From contig JAFZSL010000031.1 of the NCBI GenBank assembly GCA_017619375.1, forward strand, positions 114,176 to 178,175: 64,000 nucleotides of DNA. Direction: 5' to 3'. This DNA comes from Prevotella sp. (lineage in GTDB: Bacteria; Bacteroidota; Bacteroidia; Bacteroidales; Bacteroidaceae). Under the pieces are notes generated by a model. That model did not search any database. It was not told the origin of the DNA and worked only from the letters and a program-made list of their open reading frames with translations. Below are positions 1-8,951 of this stretch, piece after piece (within the stretch, counting starts at the first letter, position 1; each line of letters starts with the position of its first letter). Position numbers and translations under genes: made by a program.

Positions 1-1
1 G

Positions 2-178
2 ATTTGCATGTGCGCGGCCAATGTGTCAATCGTACAAGACAAGCAGCCCAAACCAGAGGCGCAGCCCCGCACGGAAAAAGTCGTTGCCGCCAACAAGGGC
101 AAATCGACGAAAGACCACAAGTCGTGGGAGAAGCAAGTGAAAGAGAATGAGAAAAAATGGAGAAAGCATATCGCATAG
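2..178 (+). CDS. C-terminal end of a truncated gene, function unknown
   Basis: An open frame enters from the left edge and stops at TAG 176-178, giving 58 residues. The visible part is very rich in Lys, Glu and Gln, with a short Cys-containing stretch at the window edge (ICMCAA). No domain is recognisable. The charged, low-complexity composition suggests a tail region. The coding potential is plausible from the continuous frame only; the start and family lie outside the window. Confidence 0.5.
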   Translation: MCMCAANVSIVQDKQPKPEAQPRTEKVVAANKGKSTKDHKSWEKQVKENEKKWRKHIA

Positions 179-184
179 GTGAAA

Positions 185-292
185 GATTGCATTGACAGAC
201 AGGGTAAAAGAGTTAATAAAGATAATAAAAGATTGCGTTAGTTTATAGGTTAATAGATTGCGTTAGTAAACTTAAGGTAAAAGATTGCGTTG
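185..292. repeat. Four short direct repeats GATTGCRTTR (iteron-like)
   Basis: The decamer GATTGCGTTA/G occurs at 231, 256 and 283, with a diverged copy (GATTGCATTG) at 185. Each is preceded by an A-rich tract; spacings are 46, 25 and 27 bp. They lie in the AT-rich gap before the aminopeptidase promoter. They could be a protein-binding array or decayed tandem repeat; the sequence does not decide. Confidence 0.5.
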
Positions 293-430
293 AAAAATGA
301 AGGAATAACGCAAACGTTTCACAAGAAAAAGGTTGTATGAAAGCGGTCGCTACAGGGAAAGCCCCCGGCGACCGTTTTTCGTGCTTTTATCGTGTTTTTG
401 CCCTTTTTTACTCAAGTATTCGTCATTTCT

Positions 431-462
431 TTTGCCAATGCGTAAGAAAAAGTGTAATTTTG
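431..462 (+). promoter_or_regulatory. Bacteroidetes-type promoter for the M18 aminopeptidase gene
   Basis: TTTG at 431-434 and TAATTTTG at 455-462 are separated by 20 bp, matching the Bacteroidetes primary sigma consensus (TTTG, 19-21 bp, TAnnTTTG). Transcription should begin near 468, which supports translation starting at 544 and not at an upstream in-frame codon. Confidence 0.75.
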
Positions 463-543
463 GAGGCTGATGAAATCTTCAAGCGCCAGCCATCAGTGAA
501 AGACAAAACATCATCTCAAATCAAACCCATAACAATCAACGCC

Positions 544-1842
544 ATGGTACAAAGTCTATTGGATTTTCTCAATGCCTCCCCTGTCGGCTTTCTTGCCGTC
601 AAGAACATAGCCAGCGAACTGGAAGAGAACGGCTATCGTCGAATCGACCCCACCCGCCCCCTCGGCAAGGTGAAAGCCGGCGACAAACTGTATGTGACAA
701 AGAACGACTCCTCCATCTATGCCTTCATCATGGGCAGCAAACCTATGGCCGACAGCGGCTTCAAGATGATTTGCGCCCACTGCGACTCCCCCACCTTCCG
801 CATCAAGCCCAACGCCGAGATGACCTGCGAGGGTGGCATCGTGAAACTGAACACGGAGGTGTATGGCGGCCCCATCATGTCCACCTGGTTCGACCGTCCG
901 CTTACCATCGCCGGGCGAGTCATCGTAAGGGGCGACGACGTCTTCCATCCACAGACACTGCCACTCCACTTCAAGCGCCCGTTGCTCCAAATCAGCAACC
1001 TCGCCATCCATTTCAACCGGCAAGTGAACGACGGTGTGCAACTGAGCCGGCAAAAAGACATGCTTCCCATCCTGGGCATCATCAACAGCCGCCTCGAATT
1101 GGACCAAATGCTGATGAACCTCATCTTGGAGGAAGCCAACCAACAGATGCCCGTCAAGAAAGAAGACATCCTCGATTTCGACCTCTACCTGGCAGACGCC
1201 ACCCCGGCATGCACCTTCGGCGCACATAATGAGTTCATCTCTTCCGGACGATTGGACGACCTCTCCATGTGCTTCGCCGGCCTGCAGGCTCTTCTCGCCT
1301 CAAAGGCAGACGCCACCACCAAGGTATTGGCCATCTTCGACAACGAGGAGACGGGGTCGCTCACCAAACAAGGCGCTGGAAGTCCGTTCCTCGCCACCAT
1401 GCTGAGACGCCTCGTCATGGCCCAAGGCGGGACGGAGGAGGCATTCAGCCAAGCGGTGGAACGCGCCTTCATGGTTTCAGCCGACAACGCCCACGCCTGG
1501 CACCCCAACTACCCGGAGAAATACGACCCCACCAACCACCCCATGCTGGGAGGAGGACCAGTCATCAAACTCAACGCGGCACAAAAATACGCCACCGACG
1601 CCATGTCGGCCGCCATCTTCGCAGAGATATGCAGGAAAGCCGGAGTGCCTTGCCAACGGTTCGTCAACCACAGCGACGTGGCTGGCGGCAGCACGCTGGG
1701 AAACATCCTGGCCTCCTCCATCCCGTTGCGAGGCGTGGACATGGGCAATGCCATTCTCGCCATGCACAGTTGCAGGGAAACAGGCAGCACTGTCGACCAT
1801 GTCTACTGCGTCAAGGCTTTTAGCCAATTTTATAAGGGATAG
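544..1842 (+). CDS. M18 family aminopeptidase (aspartyl aminopeptidase type)
   Basis: A 432-residue cytoplasmic zinc aminopeptidase expected to remove acidic N-terminal residues from peptides. Family marks include an early metal-ligand region (MICAHCDSPTFRIKP), the EVYGGPI and WFDRPL segments, a central FDNEETGS segment and a C-terminal HSCRE segment near an AMHS motif. Length matches bacterial M18 enzymes (about 430). The frame is open back to 337, but those 69 residues look non-coding and the promoter at 431-462 lies inside that stretch, so ATG 544 is preferred. It is monocistronic and converges with the kinase gene, leaving only 40 bp between stops. Confidence 0.92.
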   Translation: MVQSLLDFLNASPVGFLAVKNIASELEENGYRRIDPTRPLGKVKAGDKLYVTKNDSSIYAFIMGSKPMADSGFKMICAHCDSPTFRIKPNAEMTCEGGIVKLNTEVYGGPIMSTWFDRPLTIAGRVIVRGDDVFHPQTLPLHFKRPLLQISNLAIHFNRQVNDGVQLSRQKDMLPILGIINSRLELDQMLMNLILEEANQQMPVKKEDILDFDLYLADATPACTFGAHNEFISSGRLDDLSMCFAGLQALLASKADATTKVLAIFDNEETGSLTKQGAGSPFLATMLRRLVMAQGGTEEAFSQAVERAFMVSADNAHAWHPNYPEKYDPTNHPMLGGGPVIKLNAAQKYATDAMSAAIFAEICRKAGVPCQRFVNHSDVAGGSTLGNILASSIPLRGVDMGNAILAMHSCRETGSTVDHVYCVKAFSQFYKG

Positions 1843-1882
1843 AAAAATAGTAGGTCTTAGGAGAGAACAGGAGGCAATAGGA

Positions 1883-4099
1883 TTACTCTATGATCAAGGT
1901 AATCGTTTTGTCTCCCATGGTCATTTCGTCGCCATTGCCCAGAGACTTCACTCGGCCCATGGGCAATGGGTTCCCATTGACCTTTACCAGGTTGCTGGCA
2001 TTCACGCTCTTGACGGTGACCATCGGCAGGTTGCCTACATAGGTGATAGCGAATTCGGCTTGTATCCTGCTCATATACTGCTTGGAATCCTCCATCTGGA
2101 CAACGGCGGTTGATGTCTTCGCCTTGCGCCCAAAGGTGACTACACTCTCGTCCAACTCATATTTGAAGCCTTTCTTGGCGTAGCCGCCATTGCTGAAGAG
2201 ATAGAATTCATCGTGGCCATCACTGACAAGGAAAGCCTTCTTCCTGAGTTCAGGGACAAATGAGGAACCGTTCAGTATCCCTTGAGCTTCCTTGTTCCCT
2301 TGTCCGGCAGACTTTTCCAACCATTCCCTTGCCACTTCGACATCCCTCTTCACGCCGATGCCGCCAAGGTACATCTTTCCCAGTTCGCACTGTGCCTTGT
2401 CATGTCCCTGTTCCGCCACTTTCCGGAGCCAAGCGAAAGCCTTCTCCATATCCACGCCAGTGCCTTGTCCTTCCATGTACATCATGGCAAGTTGATATTG
2501 CGCATGGACATTCCCCTTTTCCGCCGACTTGGTGAACAAGTCGAGGGCATGTTTCAAGTCCTCAGGCACCACACGACCGGCAACATACATTACCCCCAAA
2601 TTATACAGTGCCCCGGCGTGACCGTTATCCGCAGCTTTCTCAAACAAGGGCACAGCCTTTTCAGGTCTGCCTTCCACATTCACATACATCATGGCCAAAT
2701 TGAACAGTGCGCTGGTATTATTCTGAGCAGCAGCCTTTTCATACCATTTGAACGCTTCTTTGTTGCTCTGCCTCACCCCAAAGCCATATTGATACATGAA
2801 AGCGAGGTTGTTCTGTGCGCCGGCATGTCCCTGGTCAGCAGCCTTTCGATACCATTCAGCAGCCATGTCGTCGCTCTTTGGCAAACCTCCACGACCATTA
2901 CGATACATGAACCCCAAGCTACTTTGCGCATCGGCATTGCCTTGTTTCGCTGCCTTCCGATACCATTCGACAGCCTCTCGTTCATCCGTCTCCACCCCCA
3001 TTCCATTTTGCAACATGACCCCGAGGGCGTTTTGGGCAGCGGCATGGCCCTGTTCTGCTGCCTTGTAATACCAAGTCAGCGCTTCGGCATAGTCCTGCGC
3101 CATGCCGTTCTTTCCATAAAAACAGTCCTCGCCTCTGTTGAACATCTCGACAGGGTCAAGGTCACCCCCTCTCGCGTCTCCAACACCCTTGCCCAAGAAC
3201 CGACGTATCTCTTCGACAGACTGAGGCCTGTCACCTTTTGACGGGCTCATCATCCATACGATCAACTTCTTCATCTGTTCGCTCAACGATGGTGGAAGCG
3301 GAATGGACTTTTCCTTTGTCGGCGATGGGTCGGCCAGGATTTCAGATGGCTCGTTAGGATCGAACCCCGTGAGCAAGGCGTACATGGTCGCTCCCAAAGC
3401 GTAGAAGTCTGACCACGGCCCCATGTTCTTTTTCGCATTGGCCGACATTTGCTCAATTGGAGCATAGTAGGGAGAATAGACCATCATGGAAGACAGATTC
3501 GACTTCCCGTCATGGGATGTGGATGCATACTTGCTGGCACCGAAATCAATCAAGACGATATTGAAGTCATTCATATTCACCATGATGTTTTCCGGTTTGA
3601 TATCCAAGTGACAAAGTGGTGGATTCTGCTTGTGTATGCAATCGAGCGTCTCGAGCATCTGTTCGAGTATGATGTCCTTCACGGTATATTCATCATAATG
3701 ATGGACTTCACGGAGCAAGTCTCGTAAACTTTTGCCTTCCACATAATCCATCACAAAATAGGAGGTGCCGTTTTCCTTGAAGAAATGATAGATGGTGACG
3801 AGATGCTTGTTGTGAAGACCGGCCAAAATCCGAGCCTCTCCCTTGAACTTTTCCATTTGATAGTCAAACGAGTCTTTGGTGGCCTTCAGGGGCACCACGA
3901 CGGTCTTTCCGTCTTCCCCTCTTCCGCATACGTCTTTCGCGAACAACTCCTTGATGGCGAGGTGCCTGTTGAGATGCAGGTCCTTGGCTTCGTAGGTGAT
4001 GCCAAAGCCTCCTTGGCCAAGCACCTTGATGATTTCATAGGTGTCATTGTTCAACCTGGTTCCTACTTTCAATGCTGAAGGATACTTGTTGCTTTGCAT
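1883..4099 (-). CDS. Ser/Thr protein kinase with Sel1-like repeats and C-terminal FHA domain
   Basis: A 738-residue predicted signalling protein. The N-terminal Hanks-type kinase (about 20-300) has a glycine loop GQGGFG (28-33), the ATP-binding Lys50 in LAIK, the catalytic loop HLDIKPEN (Asp166) and DFG (185-187). The HRD arginine is replaced by Leu, as I recall for a Bacteroidetes kinase subfamily, so it is a non-RD kinase. About nine Sel1/TPR-like repeats follow (about 315-610; YRKAAxQGxAxAQxxLGxMY pattern). The last about 85 residues look like an FHA phosphothreonine-binding fold (VTFGRK near the start, NGNPLP and LGNGDEM later). There is no signal peptide or membrane segment, so it is cytoplasmic. 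Substrates are unknown; the FHA may bind the kinase's own phosphosites. Confidence 0.9.
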   Translation of the reverse strand: MQSNKYPSALKVGTRLNNDTYEIIKVLGQGGFGITYEAKDLHLNRHLAIKELFAKDVCGRGEDGKTVVVPLKATKDSFDYQMEKFKGEARILAGLHNKHLVTIYHFFKENGTSYFVMDYVEGKSLRDLLREVHHYDEYTVKDIILEQMLETLDCIHKQNPPLCHLDIKPENIMVNMNDFNIVLIDFGASKYASTSHDGKSNLSSMMVYSPYYAPIEQMSANAKKNMGPWSDFYALGATMYALLTGFDPNEPSEILADPSPTKEKSIPLPPSLSEQMKKLIVWMMSPSKGDRPQSVEEIRRFLGKGVGDARGGDLDPVEMFNRGEDCFYGKNGMAQDYAEALTWYYKAAEQGHAAAQNALGVMLQNGMGVETDEREAVEWYRKAAKQGNADAQSSLGFMYRNGRGGLPKSDDMAAEWYRKAADQGHAGAQNNLAFMYQYGFGVRQSNKEAFKWYEKAAAQNNTSALFNLAMMYVNVEGRPEKAVPLFEKAADNGHAGALYNLGVMYVAGRVVPEDLKHALDLFTKSAEKGNVHAQYQLAMMYMEGQGTGVDMEKAFAWLRKVAEQGHDKAQCELGKMYLGGIGVKRDVEVAREWLEKSAGQGNKEAQGILNGSSFVPELRKKAFLVSDGHDEFYLFSNGGYAKKGFKYELDESVVTFGRKAKTSTAVVQMEDSKQYMSRIQAEFAITYVGNLPMVTVKSVNASNLVKVNGNPLPMGRVKSLGNGDEMTMGDKTITLIIE

Positions 4100-4136
4100 G
4101 GGAGATGGTTTAAAGAGATGGATTCAAATGGATTTG

Positions 4137-4167
4137 CAAATTTAGGCAAAAAAATCGAAACATCAAG
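4137..4167 (-). promoter_or_regulatory. Predicted promoter of the kinase gene
   Basis: Read on the minus strand, CTTG (4167-4164) and TAAATTTG (4144-4137) are 19 bp apart. The -7 box is perfect and the -33 box has one mismatch. The 5' leader to the ATG at 4099 would be about 30 nt. Confidence 0.55.
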
Positions 4168-4319
4168 ATTACACAGAAAAAAATGCGAAACAGGGCGTGA
4201 CACGCACCAGCACGACACACACCAACATACTAAAATCACGCCATTTTCACACAGATATCAGCTACATCGACATCATAGTGGTCACAATGGACGAATTCTT
4301 AATAAAAAAAGGTTAAAAT

Positions 4320-4351
4320 ATTGGTAAAATAGGGAAGATTTCTTAATTTTG
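4320..4351 (+). promoter_or_regulatory. Predicted promoter of the large secreted protein gene
   Basis: TAATTTTG at 4344-4351 is a perfect -7 element; an ATTG at 4320-4323 sits 20 bp upstream as a partial -33. The leader to ATG 4514 is about 155 nt. The rest of the 4100-4513 gap is AT-rich, with no ORF and no obvious hairpin. Confidence 0.5.
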
Positions 4352-4513
4352 CAACGAATTATGCGGATTGCGCAAAGAGCGAACTATCAGTCATTCCTAA
4401 AATGATTGTAATAAGTTCAAACGACACTTTGAAGGGCAGAATAAAATGGCGGGAGCACAATCCCCACCTGCCACACTCAAGAGGATCATGAGAAAACCAA
4501 AAATATGAGAATT

Positions 4514-7500
4514 ATGAAACAAAAATTACGCTTTTTAATGATGACGCTGCTATGCGCAGTGGTCAGCTCGGCTTGGGGGGAGACCCAATCAGTTACAATT
4601 TCTCCTTCACAAGCACTAAACAATGGAGGTGTCTCTCCAATAACAGTTACATGCGCTAAAGGAGACGGCACATCAAACCCTGCGATCAGCAGTGGTCAAT
4701 TGCGTTTGTATCAGGCTGCATCTGGAAAGACAACAGGTAATACAATTTCATTTAGTTCGGCAAAGACAATAACCTCTATTGTTTTTACTTTTGCCAATAA
4801 CATGACAGCAGACAATGGAGTATTTAGTGAAGGTACATACGATTCTGCAACTTCCACATGGACGGGTTCAACCAATTCTGTTACTTTAACAGTTATAGGA
4901 AATTCTTCTAGCAAAAGAATATACATAACGAATATGGTTGTGTATTATGATGATGGGGGCGTCATCACTGTCGCCGCCCCAACATTCTCACCTAGCCCAG
5001 GGACTTACACAGAAGCTCAAACAGTGTCGATAAGTGCCGAGGATGGTGCAACAATATACTACACAACAGATGAATCGACACCGTCTTCAAGCAACGGAAC
5101 AGAGTATTCCAGTGCCATCAACATCAGCGAGACAACCACCATCAAAGCTATCGCCGTCAAGGATGGTGTTTCAAGCGACGTGGCCTCTGCCACCTACACC
5201 ATTGTGGCACCATATGTTGTCGAGGATGGCATATTCAATTTTGTGGAGTATGGTTATGGAATGACACAAGACAATAGTGGATATAACGATAATCCCACAA
5301 TTCTTGAGGCTGGAAATATCACCATTAATTTGAGTGGCGGTAGTAATTCTCGTTATTATAATAATAGTGGCTCGCTTGAGCTTCGTGTCTATAAGGCATG
5401 TACGATGAAAATATCTGCTCCTGAAGGAAAAGTTATCACAAAAGTTGAGTTTGAAACAGGCACACCTCTTTCAAGAATTCTTTATGATGGTGAACCTCTC
5501 GCTACTGCACTCCCTGAAGGAACCGTACCAACCAATGGAGCTTGGGAAGGCTGTATGAATGAAGTTACATTTACTTTCTCTAACACCGTTAATATCAGCA
5601 AAATTACCGTCACATACGGAAATGCTCCGATAATCGCCCTCGACCCAAACACCCCCAATCCCATCACCATTCCTTATACAGGTACTGTTAGTTCGGAAGA
5701 CAACAGAGTCTACATCATAGATAGAGGGGTTGCAGATATCGGCATACAGTTCTACGACGCAGACCAAACGACACCGTTGCAATCAGCCCCATCTTGGTTT
5801 GTTTCTGAAATAGACACCCACAGCAACGTTTTGTATTCCATTGGCGAGAATACAGGCGAGGAGCGCACCGTCTATTTTAAAGTATGGGGAGCTGAAACAC
5901 CCAATGCTACTGAGAATGACAGAATCTACACAGACTTGGTTACAATCACCCAAGAGGCGGCTCCCATCACCATAGCAGAGGCACGTGCACAGGAAGTTGG
6001 CGACGTCGTTTTCACAAAGGGTGTGGTAACCAGCATCAGTGGCACAAACAATAAAACTGTTTACATTCAGGATGCAACTGCTGCCATTTGTGTTTATGGT
6101 TCCATTTCCACAGATTTAACTATTGGCGATGAAATAACTGTTTCAGGAACTCTGAAAAACTATAATGGACTGTTGGAAATCACTTCTCCCACTTGCAACG
6201 TAGTCTCTAATGACAACGAGGTAGAACCTACATTGATGACCATTTCCGAAATCAATGCCAGCACCAACCAAGGCTGGTTGGTCAAGATTGAAAATGCTAC
6301 AGTCTCAACTATCATCGGCAAGGATGTAACCATCTCACAAGGGGAAAACAGCATCGTAGTTCGTTTCAACGACACTGCCGATATCACATTCGCCGTGAAC
6401 GACATCATCAACCTCACTGGCAATATCGGCTGCTACAATATCACACAGATAGCCAACCCGACAAATGTTGAAATCCAAGAAGGTGACAAATACTACGTGG
6501 CAGGCACCTGGACCAGCTGGGCAACCAATATGATTGAGATGACCAAGAACTCAGAAGGCAAATACATCCTGACTGGCCAACAGTTGGCAGCAGAGGTAGA
6601 GTTCAAGATAGTCAAGGTAGCAGGAGAGTCATCCACATGGTACGGTGGACAGGCAGATGGCGATCAATATTGGCTTACAGCAGACAATCATACAGACATT
6701 CAGTTGGTTAATGGTGCAAACTTCTATATGCCCATCGCAGGCACATGGACCTTCACCGTGGATCCGAACAATGGAAGCCCGAAACTCACCGTTGAAGGCA
6801 GCTGGCCAGAGCCAGACTACTTCTTGGTAGGTACTTTCAACAACTGGACAACAAGCGATGATTACAAGTTGACCAAAGACGAGACGACAGGCAAATATAC
6901 CATTTCTGCGGCCATAGCTCAAGGAGAAACGTTCAAGATTATAGACAGCGATGGCATATGGTATGGAGCCGTCAGCAATGGTGACTTCTATGTGGAGGCA
7001 AACTTTGTCGGCACAGAGCTCTCCTTGGCTTCACCTGGTAACAACTACTATATGAACCTTTCGAATACTGCAAATTGGAGTATTGTATTCGACCCGGCCA
7101 ATATGCAACTTGTCCTCAGCAATTATGTCTTGCCCGATCCGAACGCCTCGTATGTCTATCAAAAGGTGACAAAAACTGAAGACTTGACCTCTGGCAAATA
7201 CCTGATCGTGTACGAGGATGCCAGCGTGGCATTTGACGGAAGTTTGACAACATTGGATGCCGGAAACAACACCCAAGACGTGGTCATTACGGTCTTCGAC
7301 AAGATATATATGAAAGATGCCATCTATTTCAACATCGACCCAACAGCTGGCACCATCCAAAGCGCATCGGGAAAATATATTGGTGTTTCATCGAATAGCA
7401 ACGGGTTGAAAACATCTGACGACCCAGAAGCTTACACAAATAGTTTTGCTATTGACGAAGATGGCAACGCTGTCATATCAGCAGTATTTAATGGAAGTAC

Positions 7501-8260
7501 AATGACTTTGCTCTTTAACAAAAGTACAGGTGACGGCAACTTCCGCTTCCGTTACTACAAGGCCATAAATAATACTAATGTTCCCATCCAACTCTACAAG
7601 CAAGTGGTAGAAGAGCCTTACACGGTCACCATTCAATCTCAGGCCACAGATGGTACAGATTATTATGCCACCATGGCCGACATTGGTGCAGGATATTTCG
7701 AGGTGCCAGAGGGCGTGGAAGTAAAGACAGTGAATGTCATCAATGGCAAGCTGAACTATCCTACCACCTTCACCAAGGGTGATGTGATTACCGGCCAAGG
7801 TGCATACCTCGTTGTAGCTTCAGCCGCCGAATCGTACACCTTCCCCACGGTATTGGAAGGAACAACGACCTTGCCTGACAACGACCTCAAGAGTAGTGGC
7901 AAAGGTAATCTCAGCGCAACCGCCATGGCAGCCGCAAACGACGGCAACTTCAAGTTCTACAAGTTGTCCTTGCGCAATGGCAAGATTGGTTTCTATTGGG
8001 GTGCTGCTGATGGTGCCGCATTCGAGTACACCAAGAAGCAACAGGCTTATCTCGTGGTGGCACAGCCAGAGACAGGTAATTCCGAGTTAGCATCCGCATA
8101 CTTCTTCGATGGTGATGCCACGGGCATCTACAGCGTGAACGCTGAGATCGAGGATACGGAAGCCGAGGGCGTCTATAGCCTCTCCGGCGTTCGTATGGAC
8201 GGCAAGGCTCTACCCAAGGGCGTCTATATCGTGAATGGTAAAAAGAAGGTCATCAAATAA
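4514..8260 (+). CDS. Large secreted multi-domain protein with CHB_HEX_C-like, OB-fold and CBM-like domains and T9SS-like tail
   Basis: A 1,248-residue exported protein with no enzymatic domain recognised. It has a signal peptide (KQKLRFLMMTLLCAVVSSAWG). A chitobiase C-terminal-like domain lies near residues 150-235 (FSPSPGTY, ATIYYTTDES). An OB-fold-like domain follows near 490-650 (ITIAEAR, GVVTSISG, VYIQDA). Two tandem SusE/CBM-like beta domains come next (YYVAGTWTSW, YFLVGTFNNW). A C-terminal module with KFYKLSLRNGKIGFYWGA is also present in the protein at 41404-44307. The tail (VYSLSGVRMDGKALPKGVYI, ending in basic residues) resembles a T9SS type A sorting signal. ATG 4514 is preferred over 4505 because MKQK gives a typical signal start. 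A likely role is surface glycan binding; the substrate is unknown. Confidence 0.75.
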   Translation: MKQKLRFLMMTLLCAVVSSAWGETQSVTISPSQALNNGGVSPITVTCAKGDGTSNPAISSGQLRLYQAASGKTTGNTISFSSAKTITSIVFTFANNMTADNGVFSEGTYDSATSTWTGSTNSVTLTVIGNSSSKRIYITNMVVYYDDGGVITVAAPTFSPSPGTYTEAQTVSISAEDGATIYYTTDESTPSSSNGTEYSSAINISETTTIKAIAVKDGVSSDVASATYTIVAPYVVEDGIFNFVEYGYGMTQDNSGYNDNPTILEAGNITINLSGGSNSRYYNNSGSLELRVYKACTMKISAPEGKVITKVEFETGTPLSRILYDGEPLATALPEGTVPTNGAWEGCMNEVTFTFSNTVNISKITVTYGNAPIIALDPNTPNPITIPYTGTVSSEDNRVYIIDRGVADIGIQFYDADQTTPLQSAPSWFVSEIDTHSNVLYSIGENTGEERTVYFKVWGAETPNATENDRIYTDLVTITQEAAPITIAEARAQEVGDVVFTKGVVTSISGTNNKTVYIQDATAAICVYGSISTDLTIGDEITVSGTLKNYNGLLEITSPTCNVVSNDNEVEPTLMTISEINASTNQGWLVKIENATVSTIIGKDVTISQGENSIVVRFNDTADITFAVNDIINLTGNIGCYNITQIANPTNVEIQEGDKYYVAGTWTSWATNMIEMTKNSEGKYILTGQQLAAEVEFKIVKVAGESSTWYGGQADGDQYWLTADNHTDIQLVNGANFYMPIAGTWTFTVDPNNGSPKLTVEGSWPEPDYFLVGTFNNWTTSDDYKLTKDETTGKYTISAAIAQGETFKIIDSDGIWYGAVSNGDFYVEANFVGTELSLASPGNNYYMNLSNTANWSIVFDPANMQLVLSNYVLPDPNASYVYQKVTKTEDLTSGKYLIVYEDASVAFDGSLTTLDAGNNTQDVVITVFDKIYMKDAIYFNIDPTAGTIQSASGKYIGVSSNSNGLKTSDDPEAYTNSFAIDEDGNAVISAVFNGSTMTLLFNKSTGDGNFRFRYYKAINNTNVPIQLYKQVVEEPYTVTIQSQATDGTDYYATMADIGAGYFEVPEGVEVKTVNVINGKLNYPTTFTKGDVITGQGAYLVVASAAESYTFPTVLEGTTTLPDNDLKSSGKGNLSATAMAAANDGNFKFYKLSLRNGKIGFYWGAADGAAFEYTKKQQAYLVVAQPETGNSELASAYFFDGDATGIYSVNAEIEDTEAEGVYSLSGVRMDGKALPKGVYIVNGKKKVIK

Positions 8261-8265
8261 AGAGA

Positions 8266-8271
8266 AGGAGG
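8266..8271 (+). promoter_or_regulatory. Strong ribosome-binding site for the 56-aa peptide gene
   Basis: A perfect AGGAGG lies 10 bp before ATG 8282 and 5 bp after the stop of the upstream gene. Such a strong Shine-Dalgarno is uncommon in this window and supports translation of the short ORF. Confidence 0.7.
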
Positions 8272-8281
8272 AAAGAAGAAT

Positions 8282-8452
8282 ATGAAAAAGTATGTTTGCC
8301 CCGTGACAGAAATCATTGCGCTCTCTGCCGAGCCTATCATGGATCTCGGCTACAGCGAAGGCCAAGGAGAAGGAGAGTTTGGCAACCGCAATACGTTCGA
8401 GGAGGACGTGAGTGCAGAATACAACAATTCCAAGTCACTCTGGGATGACTAA
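8282..8452 (+). CDS. 56-residue acidic peptide, Prevotella-type small protein, function unknown
   Basis: The ORF begins 21 nt after the secreted protein's stop and encodes 56 residues. It opens with MKKYVCPVTEIIALSAEPIM, followed by a Gly/Glu-rich stretch (GYSEGQGEGEFG) and an acidic Asn/Ser-rich end finishing in LWDD. The N-terminus has no real hydrophobic core, so it is not a typical signal peptide. From memory, short ORFs opening MKKY-xPxxE followed by a Leu/Glu/Met stretch are frequent in Prevotella and Bacteroides without assigned function. The RBS and tight coupling suggest co-expression with the upstream surface protein. Roles such as a processed peptide or accessory factor are speculation. 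Confidence 0.65.
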   Translation: MKKYVCPVTEIIALSAEPIMDLGYSEGQGEGEFGNRNTFEEDVSAEYNNSKSLWDD

Positions 8453-8475
8453 CACCCTACGCGGGATATGATAAG

Positions 8476-8508
8476 ACGGCGGCCGTGGTTCCTTACCACG
8501 GCCGTCGT
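8476..8508 (+). terminator. GC-rich hairpin after the peptide gene
   Basis: Thirteen-bp arms at 8476-8488 and 8496-8508 with one mismatch form a strong stem 24 nt past the stop. The following U-tract is weak. It probably ends the two-gene transcript. Confidence 0.6.
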
Positions 8509-8557
8509 TATGAATGGTGCGGCTGTAGGGAGTGACACATAATACCAACTTGTCAAA

Positions 8558-8602
8558 GACCCCACCCCTGCCCCTCCTCGAGGGGAGGGGATATGCGCAA
8601 GG
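8558..8602 (+). repeat. GC-rich intergenic element, copy A
   Basis: A C-rich run (CCCCACCCCTGCCCCTCC), a short GGGGAGGGG return arm and then ATATGCGCA. Related elements with the same order occur at 9175-9260 and 51172-51232. Confidence 0.65.
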
Positions 8603-8877
8603 CTGTATCTGTCTAAACGACAATAAATTAAAAAACGCTTCGCTTAAGAAAAGAAATAAAAAGTTTGAAAAATACTTGTTGATAAAGAAAAAAACGCAAG
8701 CGTTTCACAAAAAGGAAGAAAAAAAAGGTGCGAACAAAAGTTGCCCTGTACTGATTTTGGTTGACAGTTTTGTTTGTCAAAAACTAAGTTGGTTTACACT
8801 TCAACTTGACCGTGTGTTCACCTTTTTCACCCTTTTTTGAGAGTGCCTTGGCACTTTTTCCATCTTCATTTTTGGAT

Positions 8878-8940
8878 AAATCGCTCTCGCTCGGCAAACT
8901 GAAAACAAGCTTTCGTCTGCTCTCGCTTAATCGCGATTTT
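8878..8940 (+). repeat. Hairpin element (REP-like), diverged copy
   Basis: Ends AAATCGC and GCGATTT are inverted. The interior shares CTCGCTCGGCA and TCTGCTCTCGCTTAATCGC with the copies at 8952, 63842 and 63923. Confidence 0.65.
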
Positions 8941-8951
8941 GAGCTACTCTC

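Noticed and set aside
337-543. N-terminal extension of the M18 aminopeptidase reading frame
   Set aside because: The 69 extra residues have no family similarity, and the promoter at 431-462 lies within them.
4100-4513. Riboswitch or structured RNA in the long leader
   Set aside because: No stable hairpin series or recognised aptamer motif could be found by eye.
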